Assembly (NCBI GenBank): GCA_000739515.1
Contig: DF820456.1
Span: 915,093-979,092, forward strand
Length of the DNA: 64,000 nt
Direction: 5' to 3'
From: Candidatus Moduliflexus flocculans
GTDB taxonomy: Bacteria; Moduliflexota; Moduliflexia; Moduliflexales; Moduliflexaceae
Within the stretch, counting starts at the first letter, position 1; the number at the start of each line of letters is the position of its first letter. The notes under the pieces were generated by a model, which saw only the letters and a list, made by a program, of their open reading frames with translations, did not search any database and was not told the DNA's origin. Both the position numbers and the translations under genes were made by a program. Below are positions 16,224 through 23,411 of this stretch, piece after piece.

Positions 16224-17939
16224 TTATGGCCGACGCATCAGGTGTTCGGGATACCATTGCTGAAATTTTGACGTGAAGATGAACATCGGAATCAGCAACA
16301 ACTGAATGCCAATCGTGAACCAGAGCGGCGAGCCGTACCCGGCGATGCGCATCAGATGCAAGACGGCGGCGACGAGATAATAGCCGCCCCACGCGGCGGT
16401 GATGATCTGGTTTGTGATAAGAAATGACGGCTGTTTCCAGATCGCTTGCGGAAAGAGATAGCGCGAATATTCGGCGGTTAATGAAAAGCGTTTGACGATT
16501 GACGCAAACCAGAGACCGCCGAGAAAGATATAATCCACCGCGAGGCAATATTCCTTCCAGAACCCCCATCCAAACGCCGAAATTCCAGCGCCGATCAACA
16601 GATACGCTGCGCTTCCGGCTTCGAACAGCGTCACGACATTTGTCGTGGCATGATAGCCGACCAGAATGAGCGCAGCAACAGCGGCGAGCGCGTATGAGAC
16701 AATCTCAGGCGCAAAGCCGTCGAGTATCCAGTGCAGAATCCAGGGAACAAAGGCAAGCGTGAGCCAGGTCATCGCCGGCAATTTGAGCGGGCCGCGATGA
16801 TCTGGAATAGCTTTTTTCGAAACAGGCTGATTCGTTTCAACAACATTTTCAGTCGCCGCTCGTTTTTCCTGGCCGAACAGCCGGTCTAATTTCAGCAGCA
16901 AGCCCATATCTCCTTCAGTGCGGTATAGCCCATCCATTAAGGCTTTCTGGCCGTCGAGCGTTCCGTCAGAAATATCGCTCCAAACCTGTGCCGGAGAAAA
17001 AATCGTCATCGTCGGCTCAGGATGAGCCCCGGCGTAAGCTTTGCACTGATTTTCGCTCATCACGAGATGATACAGATCGCCTTCAAAATCGAATTGCAGC
17101 ACGCCCGCAAAGCCGGGAATCGCCGTCTGATCGTACTGCATCGCCATGCCCGCTAAAAACGTCGCCATGCCGCCGTCGCGGATCGTCAGTTCTTTCGCGC
17201 CAGTCGTTTTAATCGGCTGCGCATTTGTCGGGGCTTTTGCGATTAACGCCTGCCAATACTCGTTCGCAATCCGTCGGAAGTTCTCGACTTTTTGAGGCGA
17301 CCAGATCGTCAGATCGCGAATCTGCTGCGCGGTCGCTTCCTGCATGTTGCCTTGCGTCGCGACTTCATAGCCAGCCTGCTCGATCTGGCGGTACAATTCG
17401 GCATAGCCGCTTTGCATATCGTCGCGGCTCATCGGTTCCGCGCCGCCAATCAGCAACTCGCCGCAATATCCCGTCGTCATCTTTTTGCACATCGCCACGA
17501 CAGCATCGAAATGCGATTGTTCGGGGAAACCGGCCACGCAGATCAGAAAAAATGCGCTTTCTTTGGCCGAGTCACGCGAGGGATGCTTTGAAATGCCATT
17601 CTGTTCAATCAGATACGGCTCGGCGTTCGGCAACTGCCGGTCTAAAAAATCTTTGACCAATCCTGGCACGCTGTACACATACAGCGGCGTGGCAAGCACA
17701 ACGAGATCAGTCTTCATTTTCGGCAGCAGCGTGTCCATGTCGTCTCGATGGATGCATCTTCCTGGCGTTTTCGTCCAACAAGTAAAACAGCCGATACAAT
17801 GGGAAATCTTCTGGTTTTTCAGAACGATTTCCTCAATTTCAGCCCCGCCGCGCCGCAGACCGGCGGCGAATTGCTGTGCGATGCGGGATGATGCGCCTTT
17901 TGCGCCTCGCGGGCTTCCGAACACTATCGTAGCTTTCAT
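16224..17939 (-). CDS. Flavodoxin-like / SCP2 / membrane-domain fusion
   Basis: A 571-residue, three-part protein. Residues 1-180 are an NADPH-dependent FMN reductase-like fold with the loop FGSPRGAKGASSRIA, a Cys cluster (CIGCFTCW) and ATPLYVYSVPGLVKDFLDR. Residues about 250-370 resemble an SCP2 sterol/lipid carrier domain (LQFDFEGDLYHLVM ... ISDGTLDGQKALMDG). From about residue 400 there are six hydrophobic segments. The ATG at 17939 follows GAGGGGACGCG and is preferred over 17987, which lies in a repeat. A flavin domain tied to a lipid carrier and a membrane unit suggests redox chemistry on a lipid or quinone, but no family with this full architecture comes to mind. Confidence 0.8.
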   Translation of the reverse strand: MKATIVFGSPRGAKGASSRIAQQFAAGLRRGGAEIEEIVLKNQKISHCIGCFTCWTKTPGRCIHRDDMDTLLPKMKTDLVVLATPLYVYSVPGLVKDFLDRQLPNAEPYLIEQNGISKHPSRDSAKESAFFLICVAGFPEQSHFDAVVAMCKKMTTGYCGELLIGGAEPMSRDDMQSGYAELYRQIEQAGYEVATQGNMQEATAQQIRDLTIWSPQKVENFRRIANEYWQALIAKAPTNAQPIKTTGAKELTIRDGGMATFLAGMAMQYDQTAIPGFAGVLQFDFEGDLYHLVMSENQCKAYAGAHPEPTMTIFSPAQVWSDISDGTLDGQKALMDGLYRTEGDMGLLLKLDRLFGQEKRAATENVVETNQPVSKKAIPDHRGPLKLPAMTWLTLAFVPWILHWILDGFAPEIVSYALAAVAALILVGYHATTNVVTLFEAGSAAYLLIGAGISAFGWGFWKEYCLAVDYIFLGGLWFASIVKRFSLTAEYSRYLFPQAIWKQPSFLITNQIITAAWGGYYLVAAVLHLMRIAGYGSPLWFTIGIQLLLIPMFIFTSKFQQWYPEHLMRRP

Positions 17940-17963
17940 CGCGTCCCCTCGATGTTGAGGTGT

Positions 17964-17999
17964 GTCAACGCTTGCTTTGGCTGTCAAGGCAAGCGTTGA
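17964..17999. repeat. Inverted repeat TCAACGCTTGC
   Basis: 11-bp arms, a looser relative of the GCAAAAGCTTGC family, between the DUF2141 and flavodoxin-SCP2 genes, both on the minus strand. Confidence 0.55.
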
Positions 18000-18010
18000 T
18001 GCTCCTGATG

Positions 18011-18451
18011 TTATTTCACGTTAACCACAATGTCTTTTATCTCTTCTTTCACTTCAAACGCCATTTCTTCGAACTTCGGCGCTCTGAATTTCGGACGGGC
18101 ATCGCGATATGTTCCCCAGGGTTCTTTTGGCCCGAACGCTCCCATGTCTAAATCGCCATTCCCATTAACGTCCTGAAAGACGCGGATCGCATACATCCCG
18201 GCAGGCACGTTTTCGAAGCGAAACGAGACTTTTTTGGCCGCCAATTCCTTCTCGCTGACTTCAATAATCGCACCGAACGGCGATTTGGCATCTTTAATTT
18301 CTGCGATTTCTTTTGAAATCAAACTGATATAAATGTTTCCGGTTTTCGGAAATTTCACTTCCCCGGACACCACCATGTTATTCTGTGCCAATGCAAAAAA
18401 CGGCAATAAACACGTAAGCCCCATCGCGATGGCAAAAACGACTTTTTTCAT
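18011..18451 (-). CDS. DUF2141 family secreted protein
   Basis: A 146-residue protein with a clear signal peptide (KK then a 16-residue hydrophobic core, cleavage after FALA). The mature part has the DUF2141 pattern: strand-rich, with FRFENVPAGMYAIRVFQDVNGNGDLD and then GPKEPWGTYRDARPKF. The DxNxNxxLD loop looks like a calcium site. Family members are periplasmic or outer-membrane-associated, of unknown function. It is transcribed away from the MarR-hgcAB operon and shares its 270-bp divergent promoter region. Confidence 0.88.
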   Translation of the reverse strand: MKKVVFAIAMGLTCLLPFFALAQNNMVVSGEVKFPKTGNIYISLISKEIAEIKDAKSPFGAIIEVSEKELAAKKVSFRFENVPAGMYAIRVFQDVNGNGDLDMGAFGPKEPWGTYRDARPKFRAPKFEEMAFEVKEEIKDIVVNVK

Positions 18452-18640
18452 GAAAATTTTTCTCCCGGAGTTTCAAATGATATTCAATCAACATTGAATG
18501 TCGCTCAATAACTCCTGATGATAACATGTTTTTACGATGCTTACAGACCACAGTGTACTGATATACGCCATAATTGACGTTAAATAACATTTGTAATAAA
18601 ACGCATGTTATTTGTCAATATTTTTTATGCGATTTATTTC

Positions 18641-18704
18641 TTGACAAGTTTACATGCATTATACATTATTTGTATTATGCAAGTAATGTATAATGCATGT
18701 AAAC
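18641..18704 (+). promoter_or_regulatory. Promoter and operator of the MarR-hgcAB operon
   Basis: TTGACA (18641-18646) is followed after 17 bases by CATTAT (18664-18669). A perfect inverted repeat with 21-bp arms (18648-18668 and 18684-18704, arm core TTTACATGCATTATACATTA) and a 15-base spacer covers the promoter and ends 19 bp before the MarR start. Its size suits two dimers of the MarR protein acting as an autorepressor (inference). Confidence 0.75.
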
Positions 18705-18723
18705 AATAAAAGAGGATATGTTT

Positions 18724-19218
18724 ATGTCATCTTCGAATCTGCTATTGTCCCAGTTTCGTGCGAATTTGCGTGTCATCGAACGTGAGACCGCCAATTATTT
18801 GAAAAACGAGACGGCGTGCTGCGGCGTGTCGCTTTCCCAGTGCCATATTCTCATGGAGCTTGATACGCAAGGCGAGATGTCGCTTAAACAGCTTGCAGGC
18901 AACTTACAGGCGGATGCCAGCACGCTCAGCCGTGTGATTGATGGCATGGTGAATGCCGGCCTGATTCTCCGCGAGGCGAATCCCGATGACCGCCGCGCCG
19001 TGATTCTGAAGCTTTCAGAACAAGGGCAGCGCACCGCCGCGACGATCAACGAACAATCGAATCGTTTTTATCAGCGCTTATTCGAATTGCTCCCAACAGA
19101 GAAACATGAGCCGCTTGTCGAAAGCATGGCGCTCTTAGGCGGAGCGCTGACAGCTTTGCGGCGCAATCAACCTTTTGACCAGCAAACCTGCTGTACATAT
19201 CAAACGGAGGAACAATAA
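18724..19218 (+). CDS. MarR-family regulator with cysteine pairs
   Basis: A 164-residue winged-helix regulator. The DNA-binding part reads MSLKQLAGNLQADASTLSRVIDGM (recognition helix) then the wing NPDDRRAVILKLSEQG. Two Cys pairs stand out: CCGVSLSQCH in the dimer/sensor region near residue 34, and TCCTYQ near the C-terminus, suggesting that a thiophilic metal or metalloid is sensed. The ATG at 18724 has better spacing to AGAGG than the ATG six bases upstream. It is the first gene of the hgcAB operon, 2 bp before hgcA, and lies directly behind a 21-bp-arm inverted repeat, so autoregulation is likely. Confidence 0.9.
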   Translation: MSSSNLLLSQFRANLRVIERETANYLKNETACCGVSLSQCHILMELDTQGEMSLKQLAGNLQADASTLSRVIDGMVNAGLILREANPDDRRAVILKLSEQGQRTAATINEQSNRFYQRLFELLPTEKHEPLVESMALLGGALTALRRNQPFDQQTCCTYQTEEQ

Positions 19219-19220
19219 TT

Positions 19221-20264
19221 ATGGCAAACGCATGTTGTTGCGGAGAACAAACAACCTGCTGCTCAGGCGCGTCATCGCAAGCATCAGCAGTGAAACCGCC
19301 TGTTGAACAGATTCCGATAATCTCAACTCAATTCACGCGGGCGGATATGCTCAAAAATTGGAAAGTGCGCTGGGGCATCGGGCGCATGTCGGCAATTGTG
19401 ACGCCAGGCATTTATGGAATCGGCCAGCCTGACGCGAATTCGCCGGTATTGGTGACGGCGAATTACCGGCTGACGCTCGATGCGCTACGCAAAGAGCTTG
19501 GCGGGATTTCGGCCTGGATTCTCGTCTTAGATACGCGCGGCGTCAATGTCTGGTGCGCTGCCGGAAAAGGGACGTTCGGCACGGAAGAACTTATTGCCCG
19601 AATCAATGCGGTCAAATTGCATGACATTGTCGCGCATCGCACGCTGATTCTCCCTCAGTTAGGCGCGACCGGCGTGGCCGCGCATGAGGTGTTGAAAGCG
19701 TCTGGCTTTAAGGTGATTTACGGGCCGGTGAGAGCCAAAGATCTTCCGGCCTTTTTACAAAACGGCCTGAAAAAGACGGCGGAAATGAGCACAGTGGAAT
19801 TTACGCTGAGCGACCGGCTGGCTGTTGTGCCGGTTGAAATCGTGCAAGCCGTCAAACCGACATTCATTGTGTTTGCGATCTTCTGGCTGTTGCGTTCGCT
19901 GATCGCCTGGCAAATTGATCTTGCCAGCGGATTCGCGTTTCTCTGGGCATACCTCGGCGCAATGCTGGTCGGCACGGTCATTTTTCCGATCTTGCTGCCA
20001 TATCTGCCGAGCCGCTCATTTGCCGTAAATGGCGCGTTGTTAGGCGTTGCGTGGGGCATTGTGAGCAGCGCGATCAATCAGTTCAGCCTTCAGGAGAGCA
20101 TTGCAGCAACCCTTGTGCTGGCAGCGCTGACCTCGTTTTTCAGCATGAATTTTACCGGTTCGACGACATTCACATCGCTTTCAGGCGCAAAACTGGAAGT
20201 CAAGACCGCGACGCCGATTCTGGCCGTTTGCGCCATCATCGGATTGGTTATTGGAGTGATTTGA
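19221..20264 (+). CDS. hgcA: Mercury methylation corrinoid protein HgcA
   Basis: A 347-residue membrane corrinoid protein. The HgcA cap-helix signature is exact: N109-V-W-C-A-A-G-K116, where Cys112 is the lower axial ligand of the cobalamin that carries the methyl group to Hg(II). The corrinoid-binding domain spans about 50-205 (TRADMLKNWKVRWGIGR through ILPQLGATGVAAHEV), and five transmembrane segments follow (about 218-345), as in known HgcA. An extra Cys-rich N-terminus (ACCCGEQTTCCSG) could bind metal. The ribosome site is CGGAGGAACAATAATT. hgcB follows after a 100-bp gap filled by a palindrome, and a MarR-type gene precedes. HgcA occurs only in anaerobes able or presumed able to make methylmercury. 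Confidence 0.96.
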   Translation: MANACCCGEQTTCCSGASSQASAVKPPVEQIPIISTQFTRADMLKNWKVRWGIGRMSAIVTPGIYGIGQPDANSPVLVTANYRLTLDALRKELGGISAWILVLDTRGVNVWCAAGKGTFGTEELIARINAVKLHDIVAHRTLILPQLGATGVAAHEVLKASGFKVIYGPVRAKDLPAFLQNGLKKTAEMSTVEFTLSDRLAVVPVEIVQAVKPTFIVFAIFWLLRSLIAWQIDLASGFAFLWAYLGAMLVGTVIFPILLPYLPSRSFAVNGALLGVAWGIVSSAINQFSLQESIAATLVLAALTSFFSMNFTGSTTFTSLSGAKLEVKTATPILAVCAIIGLVIGVI

Positions 20265-20271
20265 AGACGAT

Positions 20272-20348
20272 AGGAGTGCAAAAGCTTGCTTTTGCGGCCT
20301 GATGAAATCAGGCAATGCCTTGCCGCAAAAGCAAGCTTTTGCACTCCT
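20272..20348. repeat. 77-bp inverted repeat between hgcA and hgcB
   Basis: Perfect 26-bp arms (20272-20297 and 20323-20348, core GTGCAAAAGCTTGCTTTTGC) around an inner CCTGATGAAATCAGG hairpin. It is nearly the same as 13112-13185. It fills most of the 101-bp hgcA-hgcB spacer and ends 17 bp before the hgcB ATG, so it could lower or uncouple hgcB expression. Confidence 0.8.
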
Positions 20349-20365
20349 GAAATTAGAGAAAATTT

Positions 20366-20668
20366 ATGAAACAGATGAGTTATTTGCAAAATGGTCAAAC
20401 GCTCCGTTTCAATGCTGAACGCTGCGTCGGCTGCGGGCGTTGCGTGGAAGTTTGCCCGCATCAGGTGTTTGCGCTTGAGCAGCGCAAAGCCAGTATTATG
20501 CATCGCGAATGGTGCATGGAATGCGGTGCATGCCAGAAAAATTGTCCAGTCAATGCCATCGCCGTTCAGGCGGGCGTCGGCTGCGCGGCAGCGATTATTC
20601 AGGGCTATTTGAAGAAAACCGCGCCGCAATGCGGCTGTTCAACCTCATCGTCAGGCTGCTGCGGCTGA
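20366..20668 (+). CDS. hgcB: Mercury methylation ferredoxin HgcB
   Basis: A 100-residue 2[4Fe-4S] ferredoxin that reduces the HgcA corrinoid. Cluster one: Cys20, 23, 26, 30 (CVGCGRCVEVCP); cluster two: Cys50, 53, 56, 60 (CMECGACQKNCP), the ECGAC block being typical of HgcB. The additional conserved Cys73 (VGCAAAI) and the C-terminal cysteines (QCGCS, GCCG) match the HgcB features thought to hand Hg(II) over. It lies behind hgcA in the same direction, and a terminator follows. With hgcA two genes are sufficient for methylation in tested organisms. Confidence 0.96.
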   Translation: MKQMSYLQNGQTLRFNAERCVGCGRCVEVCPHQVFALEQRKASIMHREWCMECGACQKNCPVNAIAVQAGVGCAAAIIQGYLKKTAPQCGCSTSSSGCCG

Positions 20669-20699
20669 TTATTGTTTCAACACCATCCATGAAAAGCGA

Positions 20700-20738
20700 C
20701 CTCGAATGGAAGCCTTTTCATTCGGGGTTGTTTTATTT
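20700..20738 (+). terminator. Terminator after hgcB
   Basis: CCTCGAATG pairs with CATTCGGGG (9 bp, one G-T) around a 10-base loop, followed by TTGTTTTATTT, 31 bp past the hgcB stop. A good intrinsic terminator for the MarR-hgcAB transcript. Confidence 0.7.
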
Positions 20739-20863
20739 ATATGGCTGTGTGAAAAAAATTGACAACATGCAGTCACAATTATTGATCTGCCGGTAGAATT
20801 ATGGATTGCCTCTAAAAAGAGGGCATCACCCCAATCGAGCAATTTGAACCAGGAAGGAGAGCG

Positions 20864-21649
20864 ATGAAGGACTTACGGAAAATCAAACTGTTTTTACTCG
20901 ATTTAGATGGGACGTTTTATCTTGGGCCGCACCTGTTTCCCTGGTCGCTTGGTTTCATGGAAACGCTGAAACAACAGGGAAAACACCACCTGTTTCTGAC
21001 CAACAACTCCTCCGCCAGCCGGGCGTATTATGCCAAGAAGATTACTAACATGGGGTTTCCCACCGCGCCATCGGATGTGTTTTCTTCCACAACCGCCACG
21101 ATTACCTATCTTAAAAAGTATCATCCGGCGACCAAATTATATGTGTTAGGGACGCCGCTGATGGAGCAAGAATTACGAGAGGCCGGTTTGACGTTAGTGC
21201 AAGAGAATCCAGACATCGTGCTGCTCGGTTTTGATCAAACGTTGACCTACGAAAAGCTGAAAAATGCCTGCTACTGGCTTCGCACCGGGAAAATCTATAT
21301 CGCGACGCATCCTGACATTAACTGCCCGACCGAGCATGGCCCGATTCCTGACACTGGCGCGATGATCGAATTGATCGCTGCCAGCGCGGAACGCCGACCG
21401 GATGTGATTATCGGCAAGCCGAACCCGCCGATTATTGACGCGCTCTTCGAGCAATATCCATATCAACGCGATGAGGTCGCGATGGTCGGAGATCGGCTTT
21501 ACACCGATATTCAGACCGGCATTAACGCCGGGATTGTTTCGATTCTCGTGTTGAGCGGCGAAACCACACGTGAGATGTATGACGCCTGGGGCAAACAGGC
21601 GGATTTTGTGTTCAACCATATCGGCGAAATCGCCGAGCATCTTTATTAA
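20864..21649 (+). CDS. HAD-superfamily phosphatase, NagD-like
   Basis: A 261-residue HAD subfamily IIA enzyme. Motif I LLDLDGTFY (nucleophile Asp near residue 13), motif II LTNNSS, motif III lysine in GKPNPPI and motif IV MVGDRLYTDIQTG are all in place, with the type IIA cap between II and III. This is the NagD/4-nitrophenylphosphatase/phosphoglycolate phosphatase-like group. Ribosome site AAGGAGAGCG. It follows the hgcB terminator in the same direction, so it probably has its own promoter; a link to the glycerol-3-phosphate genes downstream (glycerol-phosphate phosphatase) is only a suggestion. Confidence 0.92.
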   Translation: MKDLRKIKLFLLDLDGTFYLGPHLFPWSLGFMETLKQQGKHHLFLTNNSSASRAYYAKKITNMGFPTAPSDVFSSTTATITYLKKYHPATKLYVLGTPLMEQELREAGLTLVQENPDIVLLGFDQTLTYEKLKNACYWLRTGKIYIATHPDINCPTEHGPIPDTGAMIELIAASAERRPDVIIGKPNPPIIDALFEQYPYQRDEVAMVGDRLYTDIQTGINAGIVSILVLSGETTREMYDAWGKQADFVFNHIGEIAEHLY

Positions 21650-21899
21650 CCACGAAACACACGAGATACGCGAAAATAATCGGATATGATGAAAATGACG
21701 AACATGATAAAAATCATGGTAACTATTTAGCCCGTAGGGCTTGAGGTATTGTAGAAGAGCATTCCAAGAAACCTCTCTACCGCGTAGCGGTTGTGGACGC
21801 CATATCGCCTACGGCGAAAACCAGCTAAATAATTACAAATCATGTTTATCATGTTCATCCTGTCTATAAAATTTCGTGTATTTCGTCTGTTTCGTGGTT
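21648..21899. repeat. Three-layer nested inverted repeat
   Basis: Outer arms: AACCACGAAACACACGAGAT (21648 on) and ATTTCGTCTGTTTCGTGGTT (to 21899). Middle arms: GAACATGATAAAAATCATG and CATGTTTATCATGTTC. Inside is a string of micro-palindromes: TAGCCCGTAGGGCT, ACCGCGTAGCGGT, TCGCCTACGGCGA. The same inner string occurs at 53389-53530, the outer arms at 58670-58838 and 60341-60411, the middle arms at 24682-24753. This accounts for the whole gap. Confidence 0.75.
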
Positions 21900-21906
21900 C
21901 CATCAC

Positions 21907-23334
21907 ATGGACTATGATGTGTTAATTATCGGGGCAGGGATTGTCGGCGCGGCGATTGCGCGGCAGCTTTGCCGCTATCAACTGCGCGTCGCGCTGCTTG
22001 ATAAAGAAGCCGATGTGTCATTCGGCACGTCGAAGGCGAATTCCGGGATCGTCCACGCCGGATTTCACGAAAAGCCGGGCAGCCTGAAAGCGAAAGTCTG
22101 CGTGCGCGGCAACCTGCTCTACGGGCAATGGGCGGAAGAACTCGAATTCCCGTTCCGGCGCTGCGGCATTTTGACGATTGCCACCGACGAAGAGCAGGCG
22201 CATCAAATCGAGGCGATGTACCGGCACGGCGTCCAGAATAACGTGCCGTACATGCAGATTCTTTCCGGCGAGCGCGTCATGGAAATGGAGCCGAATCTCA
22301 CGCCGGACGTGCGCGAGGCAGTCTATGCGCCGACCGGTGGCATTGTTGAACCGTATGAGATGATTTTTGCGATTGTCGAAAACGCCTGCCAGAACGGGGT
22401 TTCGCTTTTGACGAATACAAAGGTGGATGCGATTGAGCCTCTGCCCGAAGGATTGCGTGTGATGAGCGGCAGCCGCGAATTGACAGCGCGATTTGTGGTG
22501 AACGCCGCCGGGCTGTACGCCGATGAAATCAGCCGTTTAGCGGGAGCGGAGGAATTCACAATTATTCCGCGAAAAGGGGAAGAATATTTGCTGGATAAAC
22601 GCGCCGGATCGCTCGTCAAAACGGTCATTTTCCCGATTCCGACCAAAAAGTCGAAAGGAATTCTGGTTATTCCGACGGTGGACGGCACGCTGATGTTAGG
22701 GCCGACCGCGACGGAAGTCGAAGATAAGGAAGATCGCGCCACGACGACGGAAGGGCTGCAATATATTCTGGAACATGTGCGCCCGATGGTGCCGGGCATT
22801 CAACTGAAAGACATCATCACCTCATTTGTCGGTTTGCGCCCGACCATCGCAGGCGACGATTTTTACATCGCCCGCAGCCAGAAAGTCCCTGCGCTGATTC
22901 AGGCCGCTGGCATTCAATCCCCCGGCCTCACGTCTGCCCCGGCGATTGCGGAAATGGTGAAAGACATTCTGCTGCAAGCCGGTCTGGCATTAGTGGAATC
23001 GCCGACCTATAATCCGCGCCGCGTGGGAGCGAAGAAAATCCGCTATCTCAAAACTGATGAAATTGACCGCCTGATTCAGGACAATCCGGCGTATGCGCGG
23101 GTCGTTTGCCGCTGCGAGCGCATCAGCGAGGCTGAAATCATCCAGGCCGTTCGCGCCGGACATACCACGCTGGACGGCGTCAAATTCGCGACGCGAGCCG
23201 GCATGGGGCGCTGTCAGGGCGGATTTTGCACGTTCAGAGTCATGGAAATCATTTGCCGCGAAACCGGCATGAGTTACGACGAAATCACGAAACGCGGCGG
23301 CGAAAGCTGGGTTGTTTCCGGCCATCTTGGCTGA
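21907..23334 (+). CDS. FAD-dependent glycerol-3-phosphate dehydrogenase-like protein (GlpA type)
   Basis: A 475-residue flavoprotein. The N-terminal Rossmann motif is DVLIIGAGIVGAAIARQL, followed by the DAO/GlpA blocks TSKANSGIVHAG and GFHEKPGSLKAK, and VVNAAGLYADEIS. Residues about 395-455 are a BFD-like [2Fe-2S] domain with VCRCER and GMGRCQGGFC, four cysteines, as in anaerobic GlpA. With the next FAD protein and the DUF1667 protein it makes the GlpA-GlpB-like-DUF1667 set found in many anaerobes, which oxidises sn-glycerol 3-phosphate at the membrane. Related 2-hydroxyglutarate oxidases are an alternative. Confidence 0.9.
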   Translation: MDYDVLIIGAGIVGAAIARQLCRYQLRVALLDKEADVSFGTSKANSGIVHAGFHEKPGSLKAKVCVRGNLLYGQWAEELEFPFRRCGILTIATDEEQAHQIEAMYRHGVQNNVPYMQILSGERVMEMEPNLTPDVREAVYAPTGGIVEPYEMIFAIVENACQNGVSLLTNTKVDAIEPLPEGLRVMSGSRELTARFVVNAAGLYADEISRLAGAEEFTIIPRKGEEYLLDKRAGSLVKTVIFPIPTKKSKGILVIPTVDGTLMLGPTATEVEDKEDRATTTEGLQYILEHVRPMVPGIQLKDIITSFVGLRPTIAGDDFYIARSQKVPALIQAAGIQSPGLTSAPAIAEMVKDILLQAGLALVESPTYNPRRVGAKKIRYLKTDEIDRLIQDNPAYARVVCRCERISEAEIIQAVRAGHTTLDGVKFATRAGMGRCQGGFCTFRVMEIICRETGMSYDEITKRGGESWVVSGHLG

Positions 23335-23344
23335 ATAAAAATAT

Positions 23345-23405
23345 CGGTAGTCCCGCGTTACGTCGCGAGGGAAAATCTTCCCCGCGACGTAACGCGGGGC
23401 TACCG
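23345..23405. repeat. Inverted repeat inside the glp-like operon
   Basis: Nearly perfect 23-bp arms (CCCGCGTTACGTCGCG core) with a 15-base loop, filling the gap between the first two genes of the operon. Confidence 0.8.
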
Positions 23406-23411
23406 GAATAC

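Noticed and set aside
20509-20796. 95-codon plus-strand ORF overlapping hgcB
   Set aside because: Different frame from hgcB and runs through the terminator hairpin.
23226-23411. Upstream extension of the FAD oxidoreductase
   Set aside because: It overlaps the GlpA-like gene in another frame and passes through the palindrome; homologues begin at the Rossmann motif near 23418.
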